Below are positions 5,982 through 13,949 of a stretch of 16,599 bases of DNA, in pieces (the stretch's first letter is position 1; every line of letters begins with the position of its first letter). Where the stretch lies: contig JAEZQS010000128.1 in assembly GCA_023412995.1 (NCBI GenBank), positions 1-16,599 on the forward strand, in the 5' to 3' direction. Position numbers and translations under genes: made by a program. A model generated the notes under the pieces. The model made no database searches and was not told where the DNA came from. It was given only the letters and a program-made list of their open reading frames with translations. This DNA is from Pseudomonadota bacterium. Lineage in GTDB: Bacteria; Pseudomonadota; Gammaproteobacteria; Xanthomonadales; Rhodanobacteraceae.

Positions 5982-7391
5982 ATGGCCACGACCCTGTCCG
6001 ACGACGAATTGCGCGGTGCTTCCGCGTTCCAGCACCTGCACTGGCTGGCCGCCGGCCGCATCGACAGTGCGCGCCTGACCGGTTGCCACCTCGCCGCCAT
6101 CGCGGCGGACGATCCGCGCCTCAATGCGTTCATCACGGTCGATCCGGGCGCCACGCAACAGGCGGACGCCAGCGACGCGCGTCGCCGCGAAAGCCGGGCG
6201 ATCGGGCGGCTCGACGGACTCACCGTCGCCATCAAGGACAACCTCGACGTGGATGGCTTGCCGACCTCGGCCGGCCTTCCCGGCAGGCGCGAGCGCATCG
6301 CGCCGGTCGATGCGGCGGCGGTCGCGCGCCTGCGCGCAGCCGGTGCCGTGATCCTCGGCAAGACCAACCTCGACGAGGGCGCCCTCGGCACCTTCGGCGC
6401 CAATCCGCACTATGGCGACGTGCAGAACCCGTGGCGTGCCGGCCATACCGCAGGCGGCTCGTCCGCCGGTTCCGCGGTGGCGGTCGCGGCCGGCCTGTGC
6501 AGCTTTGCCATCGGCAGCGACACCCTGGGTTCCGTGCGCATCCCCGCCAGCCACTGCGGCATCTTCGCGCTCAGGCCCACGCACGGTGAAATCTCCACCC
6601 GTGGCCTGGTGCCCGCCGCGCGCCGCCTCGACGCGATCGGCATCCTTGCCCGCGCGGTGGAGGACCTCGCCATCGTGCTGCAGGTGCTGGATGCGTTCGA
6701 CCCGTCGGATCCGCGCTCGCGCCGGCGCCGCGTGCCCCTGGCCATTCCCGACTGGGAACCCGGACACCTGCGTTGCGGCGTACTGGCCGACCTCGGCCTG
6801 CTCGGCGTCGCCGCCGACGTGCGGGCCGTGTTCGACAACGCACTGGCGCAGCTCGGCGATGCGCTTGGCAGCCAGCGGCGCGCGGTCGACCTGTCGCGGC
6901 ACGACTTCGCCCGTACCCGCCGGGCTGCGCTGCTGGTGATGGAGAGCGAGCTCGCGGTCGAACTGGAAGGCGACCTCGGCGACGCCGCGCTGCCGGTGTC
7001 GCCGCGCCTGCGCCGGATGCTCGATTACGCGCGTGGCAAGTCGGCGGTGGACTATGCGCGCGCCGACCGCGTGCTCGATGCGGCGGTGGTGGAGGCGCGC
7101 GGCGTGTTCGACGCCGTCGACGTGCTGGTGATGCCCACCGTGCCGCACGGCGCCTATCCGCTGGCAGCGGGCGAACGGGCCAACGATGCCGACCTCACCG
7201 GCTTCGCCAGCCTGGCGGGCTGCCCGGCCGTCAGCCTGCCGATGGGCGTGCTGCCCGATGGCCTGCCGGTCGGCCTGCAACTCGTCGGCGCCCCCGGCTC
7301 CGACCTGCGCCTGCTCGACCTCGCGCAGATCTGCGCCGCCACCCTGGACGCCGCGCCGGCCTATCCGGCAGGCGCCGTCGCGGCCGGCTGA
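5982..7391 (+). CDS. amidase-signature family amidohydrolase
   Basis: 469-residue amidase-signature enzyme, which hydrolyses an amide bond with a Ser-cisSer-Lys triad. The triad is visible: K85 in VAIKDNLDV, cis-Ser S160 in AGGSSAGSAVAVAAG (157-171), nucleophile S184 in SDTLGSVRIPASHCG (179-193). The 75- and 24-residue spacings equal those in GatA and related enzymes. It lacks the GatA-specific context (no gatB/gatC nearby) and has TLGS where GatA has TGGS, so it is probably a stand-alone amidase of unknown substrate; allophanate-hydrolase-like or peptide-amide activities are possible. No signal peptide, so cytoplasmic. ATG 5982 is chosen because homology starts immediately after it and no other in-frame ATG lies upstream; the AGGTG at 5975-5979 is very close to the start and is a weak ribosome site. 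Confidence 0.9.
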   Translation: MATTLSDDELRGASAFQHLHWLAAGRIDSARLTGCHLAAIAADDPRLNAFITVDPGATQQADASDARRRESRAIGRLDGLTVAIKDNLDVDGLPTSAGLPGRRERIAPVDAAAVARLRAAGAVILGKTNLDEGALGTFGANPHYGDVQNPWRAGHTAGGSSAGSAVAVAAGLCSFAIGSDTLGSVRIPASHCGIFALRPTHGEISTRGLVPAARRLDAIGILARAVEDLAIVLQVLDAFDPSDPRSRRRRVPLAIPDWEPGHLRCGVLADLGLLGVAADVRAVFDNALAQLGDALGSQRRAVDLSRHDFARTRRAALLVMESELAVELEGDLGDAALPVSPRLRRMLDYARGKSAVDYARADRVLDAAVVEARGVFDAVDVLVMPTVPHGAYPLAAGERANDADLTGFASLAGCPAVSLPMGVLPDGLPVGLQLVGAPGSDLRLLDLAQICAATLDAAPAYPAGAVAAG

Positions 7392-7465
7392 AGCAGCTGC
7401 GGGAGGCGGCGGTCGCTGTCAACCGGTTCGCGGCGGCGGTCCGTGCGCGGCCGGCAGCCAGCGCT

Positions 7466-8914
7466 TCAGACGAGGAACAGCGAGGCGAGACCGAGAAAGA
7501 TGAAGAAGCCGCCGCTGTCGGTGAGGGCGGTGATCAGCACGCTCGAACCGAGCGCGGGATCGCGCCCGAGCTTGAGCAGGGTCATCGGGATCAGCACGCC
7601 CATCATCGCGGCGAGCAGCAGGTTGAGCGTCATCGCGGCGCTCATCACGACGCCGAGCTGCAAGTTGCCGTACAGCCACCAGGCGACAACGCCGATCACG
7701 CCGCCCCAGACCACGCCGTTGACGAGCGCGACGCCCAGCTCCTTGCGCAGCAGGCGGCGGGCGCTCGCCAGGCCGACCTGGTCGAGCGCGAGCGCGCGCA
7801 CGATCATGGTGATGGTCTGGTTGCCGGAGTTGCCGCCGATGCCGGCGACGATCGGCATCAGCGCGGCCAGCGCGACGAGCTTCTGGATCGAGCCCTCGAA
7901 CACGCCGATCACGCGCGAGGCAACGAAGGCGGTGACGAGGTTCGTCGCCAGCCACGCCCAGCGGTTGCGCAACGATTTCCACACCGAGGCGAAGATGTCC
8001 TCGTCCTCGCGCAGGCCGAAGCGCTCGCGCACCTCGGCGTCGCTTTCCTCGCGGATGACGTCCACCATCGCGTCGATGGTGAGGCGACCGATCAGCCGCC
8101 CGTCGGCATCGACCACCGGCGCGGTGACGAGGTCGTAGCGTTCGAATGCCTGCGCCGTTTCGGTGACGTCGTCTTCCGGGCGGAAGGTGTTGGCGTCGGC
8201 GGCCATCACCTCGCTCACCTTGCGCGCGGGATCGTTCACCAGCAGCCAGCGCACCGGCAGCACGCCGGTCAGCACGCTGCCGCTGTTGACCACGAACAGC
8301 TTGTCGGTGTGCTCGGGCAGTTCCTTCAGCCGGCGCAGGTAGCGCAGCACGGTTTCGAGGGTGACGTCCTCGCGGATGGTCACCATGTCGAAGTCCATCA
8401 GGGCGCCGACCTGGTCGTCCTCCCACGACATGGCCGACTGCAGGCGCTCGCGCTGCTCGGCGTTGAGCCGCACCATGAGTTCCTGCAGCACGTCCTCGGG
8501 CAGGTCCTCGGCGAGATCGGCGAGTTCGTCGGCATCGAGGCCCGACGCGGCGGCCAGCATCTCCGGCCGGTCCATGTCGGCGAGCAGGGATTCGCGCACC
8601 GCATCGGAGACTTCGAGCAGGATCTCGCCGTCGCGATCGGCCTTGACGAGGTTCCAGATCTCCAGCCGCTCTTCCGGCGGCAACGCCTCGAGGATGTAGG
8701 CGATGTCGGCCGGGTGCAGCTGGTCGATGCCGGACTGCAGCTCGCCGATGGTCTGGCGCCGGACGAGGTCGTCGACGAGGTCGGAGTGTTCGCCGTGCTC
8801 GCGCGCGAGTTCCTCGACCTGCCGCTGCCGGCGCAGCAGCTCGCCGATGCGCGCGAGCTGGTTCTGCAGGGTGGCATGCGGGCTGCGGGACTCGACTTCA
8901 CTCATCGGCGGCAT
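7466..8914 (-). CDS. mgtE: MgtE-family magnesium transporter
   Basis: 482-residue inner-membrane Mg2+ channel/transporter. Domain order is typical: a helical, acidic N domain (about 20-165, with HPADIAYILEALPPEER), two CBS domains (about 166-290), a connecting plug helix, and five membrane segments from about residue 325. The first membrane helix region holds the signature PIVAGIGGNSGNQ (354-366), and the last contains ALTDSGGFFIFLG (463-475) with D466, corresponding to the pore aspartate region. In the family, cytosolic Mg2+ binding to the N/CBS domains closes the pore. Two starts are close: ATG 8914 (used here) and ATG 8905 (MSEVESRS); neither has a clear Shine-Dalgarno. It converges with the amidase gene across 74 bp and lies downstream of the MCE operon on the same strand, after a 134-bp gap with its own possible promoter. 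Confidence 0.95.
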   Translation of the reverse strand: MPPMSEVESRSPHATLQNQLARIGELLRRQRQVEELAREHGEHSDLVDDLVRRQTIGELQSGIDQLHPADIAYILEALPPEERLEIWNLVKADRDGEILLEVSDAVRESLLADMDRPEMLAAASGLDADELADLAEDLPEDVLQELMVRLNAEQRERLQSAMSWEDDQVGALMDFDMVTIREDVTLETVLRYLRRLKELPEHTDKLFVVNSGSVLTGVLPVRWLLVNDPARKVSEVMAADANTFRPEDDVTETAQAFERYDLVTAPVVDADGRLIGRLTIDAMVDVIREESDAEVRERFGLREDEDIFASVWKSLRNRWAWLATNLVTAFVASRVIGVFEGSIQKLVALAALMPIVAGIGGNSGNQTITMIVRALALDQVGLASARRLLRKELGVALVNGVVWGGVIGVVAWWLYGNLQLGVVMSAAMTLNLLLAAMMGVLIPMTLLKLGRDPALGSSVLITALTDSGGFFIFLGLASLFLV

Positions 8915-8972
8915 CGTTCGTCACGGTGGGCGGATGCCGCGGCCGGACGACCGCGCGCGCGGCGTGGGGCAG

Positions 8973-9008
8973 GGACGGCAACCATGCCGGCGCTGGCAGC
9001 GGCCGTCC
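8973..9008 (-). other. possible structured leader of mgtE
   Basis: In the gap between the lipoprotein gene and mgtE, minus-strand GGACGGC pairs with GCCGTCC around a loop that holds a second stem, TGCC/GGCA. A second 6-bp stem lies at 8936-8963. It may be a leader structure or the end of the MCE transcript. In DNA this GC-rich, chance stems are common. It does not resemble the known Mg2+ riboswitches as far as I can judge. Confidence 0.25.
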
Positions 9009-9018
9009 GCAGGCGCCC

Positions 9019-9024
9019 ATTGTC
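9019..9024 (-). promoter_or_regulatory. candidate -10 hexamer for mgtE
   Basis: Minus-strand GACAAT (context GCGACAATGG), about 105 nt before ATG 8914. The same hexamer precedes the ETF-QO gene. No clear -35 hexamer. Confidence 0.25.
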
Positions 9025-9048
9025 GCTGCAAACGGCGCGCGCGGGGAG

Positions 9049-9684
9049 TCAGCCCGGGTCGGACGCGGCGTGGGCGCGGCTGCCTTCGCGCAGGGTCCAG
9101 TCGACCACCTCGGCGACCGCCTGGTTGAGCGCCGCCTGGAAAGCGAGGAAGGCCTGCGACGCCTCGGTGCCGGCGGCCGGCTGGCGCGCCTCGAAGCCGC
9201 GTGCGGCCAGCACGCGGTTGCTGGTGTAGTCGAGCAGGCGCGCCTGGAAGCGCACCACGGCACGGGGGCCCTGCGGTATCTCCAGCTGCAGGTCGCGCAG
9301 CTCGATCGCCAGCGCGTAGTCGGCGCGCATGCCGGACGCCGCGCTGCCGACGCCGGCGATGCGGCCGCTGTGCTCGAAGCCCTCGACCACCAGGCTGCGC
9401 AGCAGCGCCGGCGCGGGATCGCTCCAGCGTGCGCCGGGAAACACCTCCAGCACGCCGGGCGAGGGCATTACCAGCATGCGCGCGGTATCGAGGGTGTCGC
9501 TCGCGAGCGGCGTCTCCACCACCAGCTGCCAGTCCACCGCCGCCATGCGCGTGGCCGCGGCGGGCTCGAGCTGCGGCGAATAGATGGTGAACGGCTGGCG
9601 CTTGACGTCGAGCAGCGAGGAGCAGCCCGCCAGCACGGCCGGCAGGACGATCGCGGCGATCACGAAGGAACGGACGGCCTTCAT
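9049..9684 (-). CDS. ABC-type transport auxiliary lipoprotein (PqiC/DUF330-like)
   Basis: 211-residue lipoprotein, last gene of the MCE operon. A signal peptide ends in the lipobox LAGC with lipidated C21; the +2 residue is Ser, so Lol sorting to the outer membrane is expected. The mature part has the pattern of the ABC transport auxiliary family: FTIYSPQ near residue 33, ..WQLVVETPLASDTLDTARMLV.., a VFPGARWSDPAPALLRSLVVEGFE segment (about 83-105), and YALAIELRDLQLE (about 123-135). Homologues such as PqiC are outer-membrane partners of MCE proteins, so this protein probably docks the MCE assembly to the outer membrane; that role is inferred. ATG 9684 overlaps the MCE gene stop (ATGA), indicating translational coupling. 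Both the overlap and the signal peptide support this start. Confidence 0.88.
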   Translation of the reverse strand: MKAVRSFVIAAIVLPAVLAGCSSLLDVKRQPFTIYSPQLEPAAATRMAAVDWQLVVETPLASDTLDTARMLVMPSPGVLEVFPGARWSDPAPALLRSLVVEGFEHSGRIAGVGSAASGMRADYALAIELRDLQLEIPQGPRAVVRFQARLLDYTSNRVLAARGFEARQPAAGTEASQAFLAFQAALNQAVAEVVDWTLREGSRAHAASDPG

Positions 9685-10619
9685 TGCGGCTGGTACTCCC
9701 GGGGCTGGAACTCGCGTGGCTGGTCGCGGCCGAGCAGCAGGCTGTCGGAGGCGCCGAGCTTGTCGCTCAGCTGCTTGATCGAACGTAGCGTCTCGCGCAG
9801 GTCGAGCACGGCGGGTCCGATCTGCCGCAGGCCCTGGTTGCTGAAGCTGGAAATGGCGGCGCGGTTGTCCTCGACCAGGTGGTTGACCGATTCGAGCGTC
9901 GCCTGCGCGCTTTGCAGCAGCGCGCGCGCGTCCTGCTGCACCAGCTTGTTGGTGGTGGTGGCCATGCTGTCGAGCGTTGCCAGCGTCTTCTTGAGCTGGC
10001 CGGTGGCGTCGGCGAGCTGGCCGATGGCGAGCGCGACCTCGGAGCGCTGGTCGGCCAGCGTGCCACTGAGGTCGTCGACGTGCTGCAGCGTGTCGGAGAT
10101 GCGCGCGATGTTCTCGTCCGACAGGATCTGGTTCATGCGCAGCAACACGTCGTTCGCGCTCAGCACGATGTCCGAGCCGGATGCCAGCAGCTTGGACAGC
10201 GCCGACTCCTCCGACGGGATCACCGGCACCGGGTGCGCCCTGGTCGGCAGCAGCGGCGGACTGGAGGGCGCGCCGCCGGAAAGCTGGATGAAGGCGAGGC
10301 CGGTCACGCCCTGCAGGCCAAGCTTGGCGCGCGTGTCCATCTTCACCGGCACCCCGGCGTCGAGCCGCACGCGTGCGATCACCTTGCGCGGGTCTTCCGG
10401 TGCGAGCGTGAGGCGGCGTACCTCGCCCACCTTGATGCCGTTGTACTGCACGAGCCCGCCGACGGAGAGGCCGGTCACCGCTTCGGTGAAGACGATGTCG
10501 TACTCGCGGTAGCTGTCGTCGGTGCTGGAACGGGACATCCACAGCACGAATCCGAGCGCGAGCAGGAACACCGCGATCGTGAAGGCGCCGATGAGGACGT
10601 GATGGGCTCTGGTTTCCAT
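9681..10619 (-). CDS. MCE-family protein, MlaD-like substrate-binding subunit
   Basis: 312-residue membrane-anchored periplasmic protein. One N-terminal transmembrane helix (about 8-28, LIGAFTIAVFLLALGFVLWM) is followed by a single MCE domain (about 40-116, DIVFTEAVTGLSVGGLVQYNGIKVGEV and LGLQGVTGLAFIQLSGG). A long helical region rich in heptad-like Leu/Ala follows (about 140-290). MCE domains form hexameric rings that carry lipids between inner-membrane permease and outer membrane. The C-terminal helices are longer than in E. coli MlaD (183 aa), closer to proteins that build a helical tube or needle. The end has a short repeated PREFQPREYQPQ. ATG 10619 follows the ATPase stop by 14 nt; the membrane helix at the N-terminus supports this start. 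The stop overlaps the lipoprotein start. Confidence 0.93.
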   Translation of the reverse strand: METRAHHVLIGAFTIAVFLLALGFVLWMSRSSTDDSYREYDIVFTEAVTGLSVGGLVQYNGIKVGEVRRLTLAPEDPRKVIARVRLDAGVPVKMDTRAKLGLQGVTGLAFIQLSGGAPSSPPLLPTRAHPVPVIPSEESALSKLLASGSDIVLSANDVLLRMNQILSDENIARISDTLQHVDDLSGTLADQRSEVALAIGQLADATGQLKKTLATLDSMATTTNKLVQQDARALLQSAQATLESVNHLVEDNRAAISSFSNQGLRQIGPAVLDLRETLRSIKQLSDKLGASDSLLLGRDQPREFQPREYQPQ

Positions 10620-10633
10620 GCGGTCACGCCTGT

Positions 10634-11434
10634 TCAGTGCACCGGCGCAGGCGCGCGCCGGCTGGCTTCGAGTGCCGCGCGGCCGCGCGGTCCCTGGAAG
10701 TACTCCCGCACCCACGGATCGTCGCTGCGCTCGACTTCGGCCAGCGGGCCGACCACCAGCACGCGGCGGCGCGACAGCACCGCGACACGGTCGCAGATCG
10801 TGTACAGCGTGTCGAGGTCGTGGGTGACCAGGAACACGGTCAGGCCAAGGCTGTCGCGCAGGGTGAGGATGAGCTGGTCGAACGCGGCGGCGCCGATGGG
10901 GTCGAGCCCCGCGGTCGGTTCGTCGAGGAACAGGATGTCCGGATCCAGCGCGAGCGCGCGGGCGAGTGCCGCGCGCTTCACCATGCCGCCGGACAGCTGC
11001 GACGGGAACTTGGCGCCGGCGTCGGGCGGCAGGCCGGCCAGCGCGATCTTCAGCGCCGCGAGGCGCGCCATCAGCGCCTCGGGGATGTCGTGGTGCTCGC
11101 GCATCGGCACGATCACGTTGTCGGCGACGGTGAGCGAGGAGAACAGGGCGCCGTTCTGGAACAGCACCCCGAAGCGGCGCTCCAGCGCGCGCCGGCGCTC
11201 CTCGCCGATGTGCAGCATGTCCTCGCCGAGCAGGGTGATGCTGCCGGCGGCCGGCCGGTTGAGGCCGATGATCGAGCGCATCAGCACCGACTTGCCGCTG
11301 CCGGAGCCGCCGACCACGCCGAGGATCTCGCCGCGATGCACGTCGAGGTCGAGCCCTTCGTGCACGACCTGGCTGCCGAACTGGTTGCGCAGGCCGCGCA
11401 CCTCGACCACGTTGTCCGGCGCCGGCGTGTTCAC
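10634..11434 (-). CDS. MlaF-like ABC transporter ATP-binding protein
   Basis: 266-residue ABC ATPase (E. coli MlaF is about 269), cytoplasmic partner of the MlaE-type permease. Walker A GGSGSGKS (42-49), Q-loop Q93 in VLFQNGALFSSLTV, signature LSGGM (148-152) followed by VKRAALARALALDP, Walker B ILFLDEPTAGLDP (167-179), and switch H205 in VTHDLDT. NGALFSSLTV.DNV and LSGGM.KR are characteristic of the Mla/Mce (Mkl) ATPase subfamily rather than importers. Translation starts at GTG 11434, inferred because it overlaps the permease stop as GTGTGA and homology begins right after it. The overlap suggests coupled synthesis of permease and ATPase. The C-terminal tail after residue 245 (GPRGRAALEASRRAPAPVH) is variable. 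Confidence 0.94.
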   Translation of the reverse strand: MNTPAPDNVVEVRGLRNQFGSQVVHEGLDLDVHRGEILGVVGGSGSGKSVLMRSIIGLNRPAAGSITLLGEDMLHIGEERRRALERRFGVLFQNGALFSSLTVADNVIVPMREHHDIPEALMARLAALKIALAGLPPDAGAKFPSQLSGGMVKRAALARALALDPDILFLDEPTAGLDPIGAAAFDQLILTLRDSLGLTVFLVTHDLDTLYTICDRVAVLSRRRVLVVGPLAEVERSDDPWVREYFQGPRGRAALEASRRAPAPVH

Positions 11435-12552
11435 ACGTCGATCTCCATGAAGAAGATCGCCGCCAGCGCGTCGACCAGGATCGTGACGAAGATCGACTGC
11501 ACCACGCTCGAGGTGGTGTGGGTGCCGACCGATTCGGCGCTGCCGGAAACCTTGAACCCCTCGAGGCAGCCGATCGAGGCGATCAGGAACGCGAACAGCG
11601 GCGCCTTGCTCATGCCGACCCAGAAATGGCGGGTGGCGGCCAGTTCCTGCAGGCGCGTGACGAACATCGTCGGCGAGATGTCGAGCGTGAGCACGCACAC
11701 CATCGCGCCGCCGACGATCCCGGCCAGCATCGCCAGCACGGTCAGTGCCGGCAGCGCGACCAGCAGCGCGAGCAGCCGCGGCAGCACCAGCACCTCCACC
11801 GGGGCGAGGCCGAGGGTGCGGATGGCATCGATTTCCTCGCGCGCCTTCATCGAGCCGATCTGCGCCGTGAACGCGCTGCCCGAGCGGCCGGCAATCAGGA
11901 TGGCGGTCAGCAGTACGCCGAATTCACGCAGGAACGAATAGCCGACCAGTTCGACCGTGAAGATGCTGGCGCCGAAGTCGCGCAGCACGGTCGCGCCGAG
12001 GAATGCGATCACCGCGCCGACCAGGAAGTTGAGCAGCACCACGATCGGCACCGCGTCCAGCCCGGTCTGCTCGATGTGGAACACCAGCGAGGTGACGCGC
12101 CAGCGGCGCGGCCGCAGCACCGTTTCCGCGAGGGTCGCAAGCACGAGGCCGATGAAGCCAAGCAGCTGCCAGGCGTCGCGCCCGACCTGTTCCACCGCGC
12201 TGCCCGTGCGGGCCAGCAGCGCCACCAGGCCGGTTTCGCGGCGGCGCGGCGCGACTGTTTCCGGCCGTGCGGCGGCGACGGTGTCGAGCAGCGCGCGTTG
12301 CCGCGCGTCGAGTCCCTCGATCGGCTGCGAGGCGGCGGCTTCCAGCAGCAGTCCGGCGCCGGCGGTGTCGAGCCGGCCGACGCCGCCAGCGTCGATGCGG
12401 GCACCCTCGGGCAGGCGCCGCCGCAGGTCGGCAACGAGGTCGGCCAGCCGGCTGGCGTGTGCCAGCGTCCAGTCGCCGGCCGCATCGATGACGGCACCCT
12501 GCGGACCCTGCCGGACCGTTGCGTTCCCCGTTGCTGGCGCCTGGCTGCCCAC
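11431..12552 (-). CDS. MlaE-family lipid ABC permease with N-terminal STAS domain
   Basis: 373-residue inner-membrane permease, first gene of the MCE operon. Residues about 20-95 form a STAS-like domain (VIDAAGDWTL and DTAGAGLLLEAA), the domain that in E. coli is the separate MlaB protein. Residues about 125-370 are a MlaE/YrbE permease with the signature ELVGYSFLREFGVLLTAILI and AGRSGSAFTAQIGSMKAREE (201-240), then IDAIRTLGLAPVEVLVLPR. The family moves phospholipids or other lipids between inner membrane and an MCE ring, driven by the ATPase next to it. The start is GTG 12552; no ATG lies in frame before the STAS domain and no strong ribosome site is seen. The stop overlaps the ATPase start. 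It is divergent from the ThrE-family gene. Confidence 0.93.
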   Translation of the reverse strand: MGSQAPATGNATVRQGPQGAVIDAAGDWTLAHASRLADLVADLRRRLPEGARIDAGGVGRLDTAGAGLLLEAAASQPIEGLDARQRALLDTVAAARPETVAPRRRETGLVALLARTGSAVEQVGRDAWQLLGFIGLVLATLAETVLRPRRWRVTSLVFHIEQTGLDAVPIVVLLNFLVGAVIAFLGATVLRDFGASIFTVELVGYSFLREFGVLLTAILIAGRSGSAFTAQIGSMKAREEIDAIRTLGLAPVEVLVLPRLLALLVALPALTVLAMLAGIVGGAMVCVLTLDISPTMFVTRLQELAATRHFWVGMSKAPLFAFLIASIGCLEGFKVSGSAESVGTHTTSSVVQSIFVTILVDALAAIFFMEIDV

Positions 12553-12570
12553 GCGCCAAGGCTATCAGGG

Positions 12571-12584
12571 CGGCGCGCGCGCCG
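12571..12584. repeat. 14-bp perfect GC palindrome in the MCE-operon/thrE gap
   Basis: CGGCGCGCGCGCCG, an alternating C/G palindrome lying 19 nt before the permease GTG. It could be an operator or a Z-DNA-prone stretch; it could also be chance in DNA of this composition. Confidence 0.4.
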
Positions 12585-12678
12585 GTATGCGCCCCGCCGC
12601 GCAGTTCAGCCGACAGCGAACCACCCCGTGCGAGCGCCGGTTCCTGCCGTGCCCCTCGCTCCCTGCGCCGCCAGCCGG

Positions 12679-12684
12679 CATCAT
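12679..12684 (+). promoter_or_regulatory. candidate -10 hexamer for the ThrE-family gene
   Basis: CATCAT in GGCATCATGCG, 27 nt before ATG 12712, the same spacing as CATAAT before the amidase gene. No clear -35 hexamer. Confidence 0.28.
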
Positions 12685-12711
12685 GCGCGCTGCCTCCGCC
12701 CGGCCACCCGC

Positions 12712-13947
12712 ATGATCGCCACGCCCGACCTCGACCAGCGCATCGGATTCGTCGTGGAGCTGTCGCGGCGGCTGCACGAATACGGCACCGCGGCGCCCCG
12801 GCTGGAAGACGTCATCAACCTGGTGAGTGCGCGCATCGGGCTGGTCTGCAACGTGCTTTCCACGCCGACCTCCATCGTGCTGTCGTTTTCCGACGCCTCG
12901 CGCGAGGACGAACTGGCCGAGATCACCAAGGTGGTGCGCATGCCGCCGGGCGAGGTGAACCTGAAGCGCCTCTGCTTGGTGGATGAAATCGGCGATGACG
13001 TGATTGCCGGCCGCCTCGACCTCGCCGAGGGCCGCCGGCGCCTGCGCGAGATCGGCGCCAGCGCACGCTCGCCGCTCTACCAGGCCGCGGTCGTCGGCAG
13101 TTACGGCGTGTCGGCCGGCAGCATTGCCGCGATCCTCCACACCGCCTGGGCCGGCGTCGCGGTGGCGACGGTGATCGGACTGCTGATCGGCCTGGTGTTC
13201 CACCTCGCCGTGGGCCGGCCCAACATCGCGGCCGCGGCCGAAGCGCTGGCGGCACTGCTGGCGACCCTCGTGGTCACGGCCGTGGCGGTGTTCGTCACGC
13301 CCGTCGCGGTGCGCTCGGTGGTGATCGCCAGCCTGATCGTGCTGATGCCCGGCATGACGCTGACGACCGCCGTGCGCGAGCTGTCCAGCCAGCACCTCAT
13401 TTCCGGCACGGCGCGCACCATGGGCGCGGTCGCGACCCTGCTGAAACTGGCCTTCGGCACCATTGCGGCCGCACAGCTGTGCACCCTGATCGGCTGGATC
13501 CCGGCGGGCGTGCGCGACGTGCCGGTGCCGGAATGGACGGAGTGGGTCGCCGTGCTGGCGGGCGGCTGCGCCTTCGCCGTGCTGTTCGGCAGCCCGCGGC
13601 GCTACGTGCCGGTGGTGGTGGGTTCGGTGGTGCTGGGTTACGCCTGCGCGCAGTTCGGCGGCCAGGCGGTATCGCCGGCCTTCGGCGTGTTTGCCGGAAG
13701 CCTCGCCGTCGGCGCCGCCAGCAACGTCTTCGCGCGCCTCGTGCAGCGTCCCGGTGCACTGGTGCGCGAACCCGGCATCATCCTGCTGGTGCCGGGCAGC
13801 GTCGGGTTCCGCACCCTCAGCTTCGTGTTCGAACGCGACGTCCTGCTCGGACTCGACACGGCGATCACGCTGGTGACGCTTCTGGTCGCGATCGTGGCCG
13901 GCCTGCTGTTCGGCGACCTGCTGGTGCCGCCACGGCGCAAGCTGTAG
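12712..13947 (+). CDS. threonine/serine exporter family (ThrE-like) protein
   Basis: 411-residue inner-membrane protein. The N-terminal soluble segment (about 1-115) has the ThrE pattern: RIGFVVELSRRLHEYGTAAPRLE, then NVLSTPTSIVLSF (44-56). Two five-helix membrane domains follow: the first from about residue 125 with VIASLIVLMPGMTLTTAVREL, the second from about 275 containing FAGSLAVGAASNVFARL and GIILLVPGSVGFRT. This matches the fused ThrE plus ThrE_2 architecture, known in Corynebacterium ThrE to export threonine and serine by proton-motive force. The substrate in this organism is not proven. ATG 12712 is chosen because homology starts there; no clear Shine-Dalgarno precedes it. It is divergent from the MCE operon and followed directly by a G-run array. 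Confidence 0.92.
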   Translation: MIATPDLDQRIGFVVELSRRLHEYGTAAPRLEDVINLVSARIGLVCNVLSTPTSIVLSFSDASREDELAEITKVVRMPPGEVNLKRLCLVDEIGDDVIAGRLDLAEGRRRLREIGASARSPLYQAAVVGSYGVSAGSIAAILHTAWAGVAVATVIGLLIGLVFHLAVGRPNIAAAAEALAALLATLVVTAVAVFVTPVAVRSVVIASLIVLMPGMTLTTAVRELSSQHLISGTARTMGAVATLLKLAFGTIAAAQLCTLIGWIPAGVRDVPVPEWTEWVAVLAGGCAFAVLFGSPRRYVPVVVGSVVLGYACAQFGGQAVSPAFGVFAGSLAVGAASNVFARLVQRPGALVREPGIILLVPGSVGFRTLSFVFERDVLLGLDTAITLVTLLVAIVAGLLFGDLLVPPRRKL

Positions 13948-13949
13948 GT

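Noticed and set aside
4108..6403. Long open frames on both strands overlapping the ETF-QO gene (577 and 748 codons)
   Set aside because: The true ETF-QO frame has FAD and Fe-S motifs end to end; the others read as composition-driven R/A/P/H-rich sequence.
5982..7391. GatA subunit of Asp/Glu-tRNA amidotransferase
   Set aside because: No gatB or gatC neighbours, and the nucleophile loop and C-terminal half differ from GatA.
7392..7465. Small gene or terminator between the amidase and mgtE genes
   Set aside because: Only 74 bp, with repeated GCGGCGGT strings and an AACCGGTT palindrome; no clean stem-loop and no coding signal.
6773..9229. 818-codon plus-strand frame over the amidase end and mgtE
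   Set aside because: It crosses two recognised genes, one of them antisense, and has no domain; its length is due to scarce stop codons in GC-rich DNA.
9049..12552. Canonical mlaFEDCB operon
   Set aside because: No MlaC, no separate MlaB, permease-first gene order, and a terminal auxiliary lipoprotein; naming the genes mlaE/F/D would overstate orthology.
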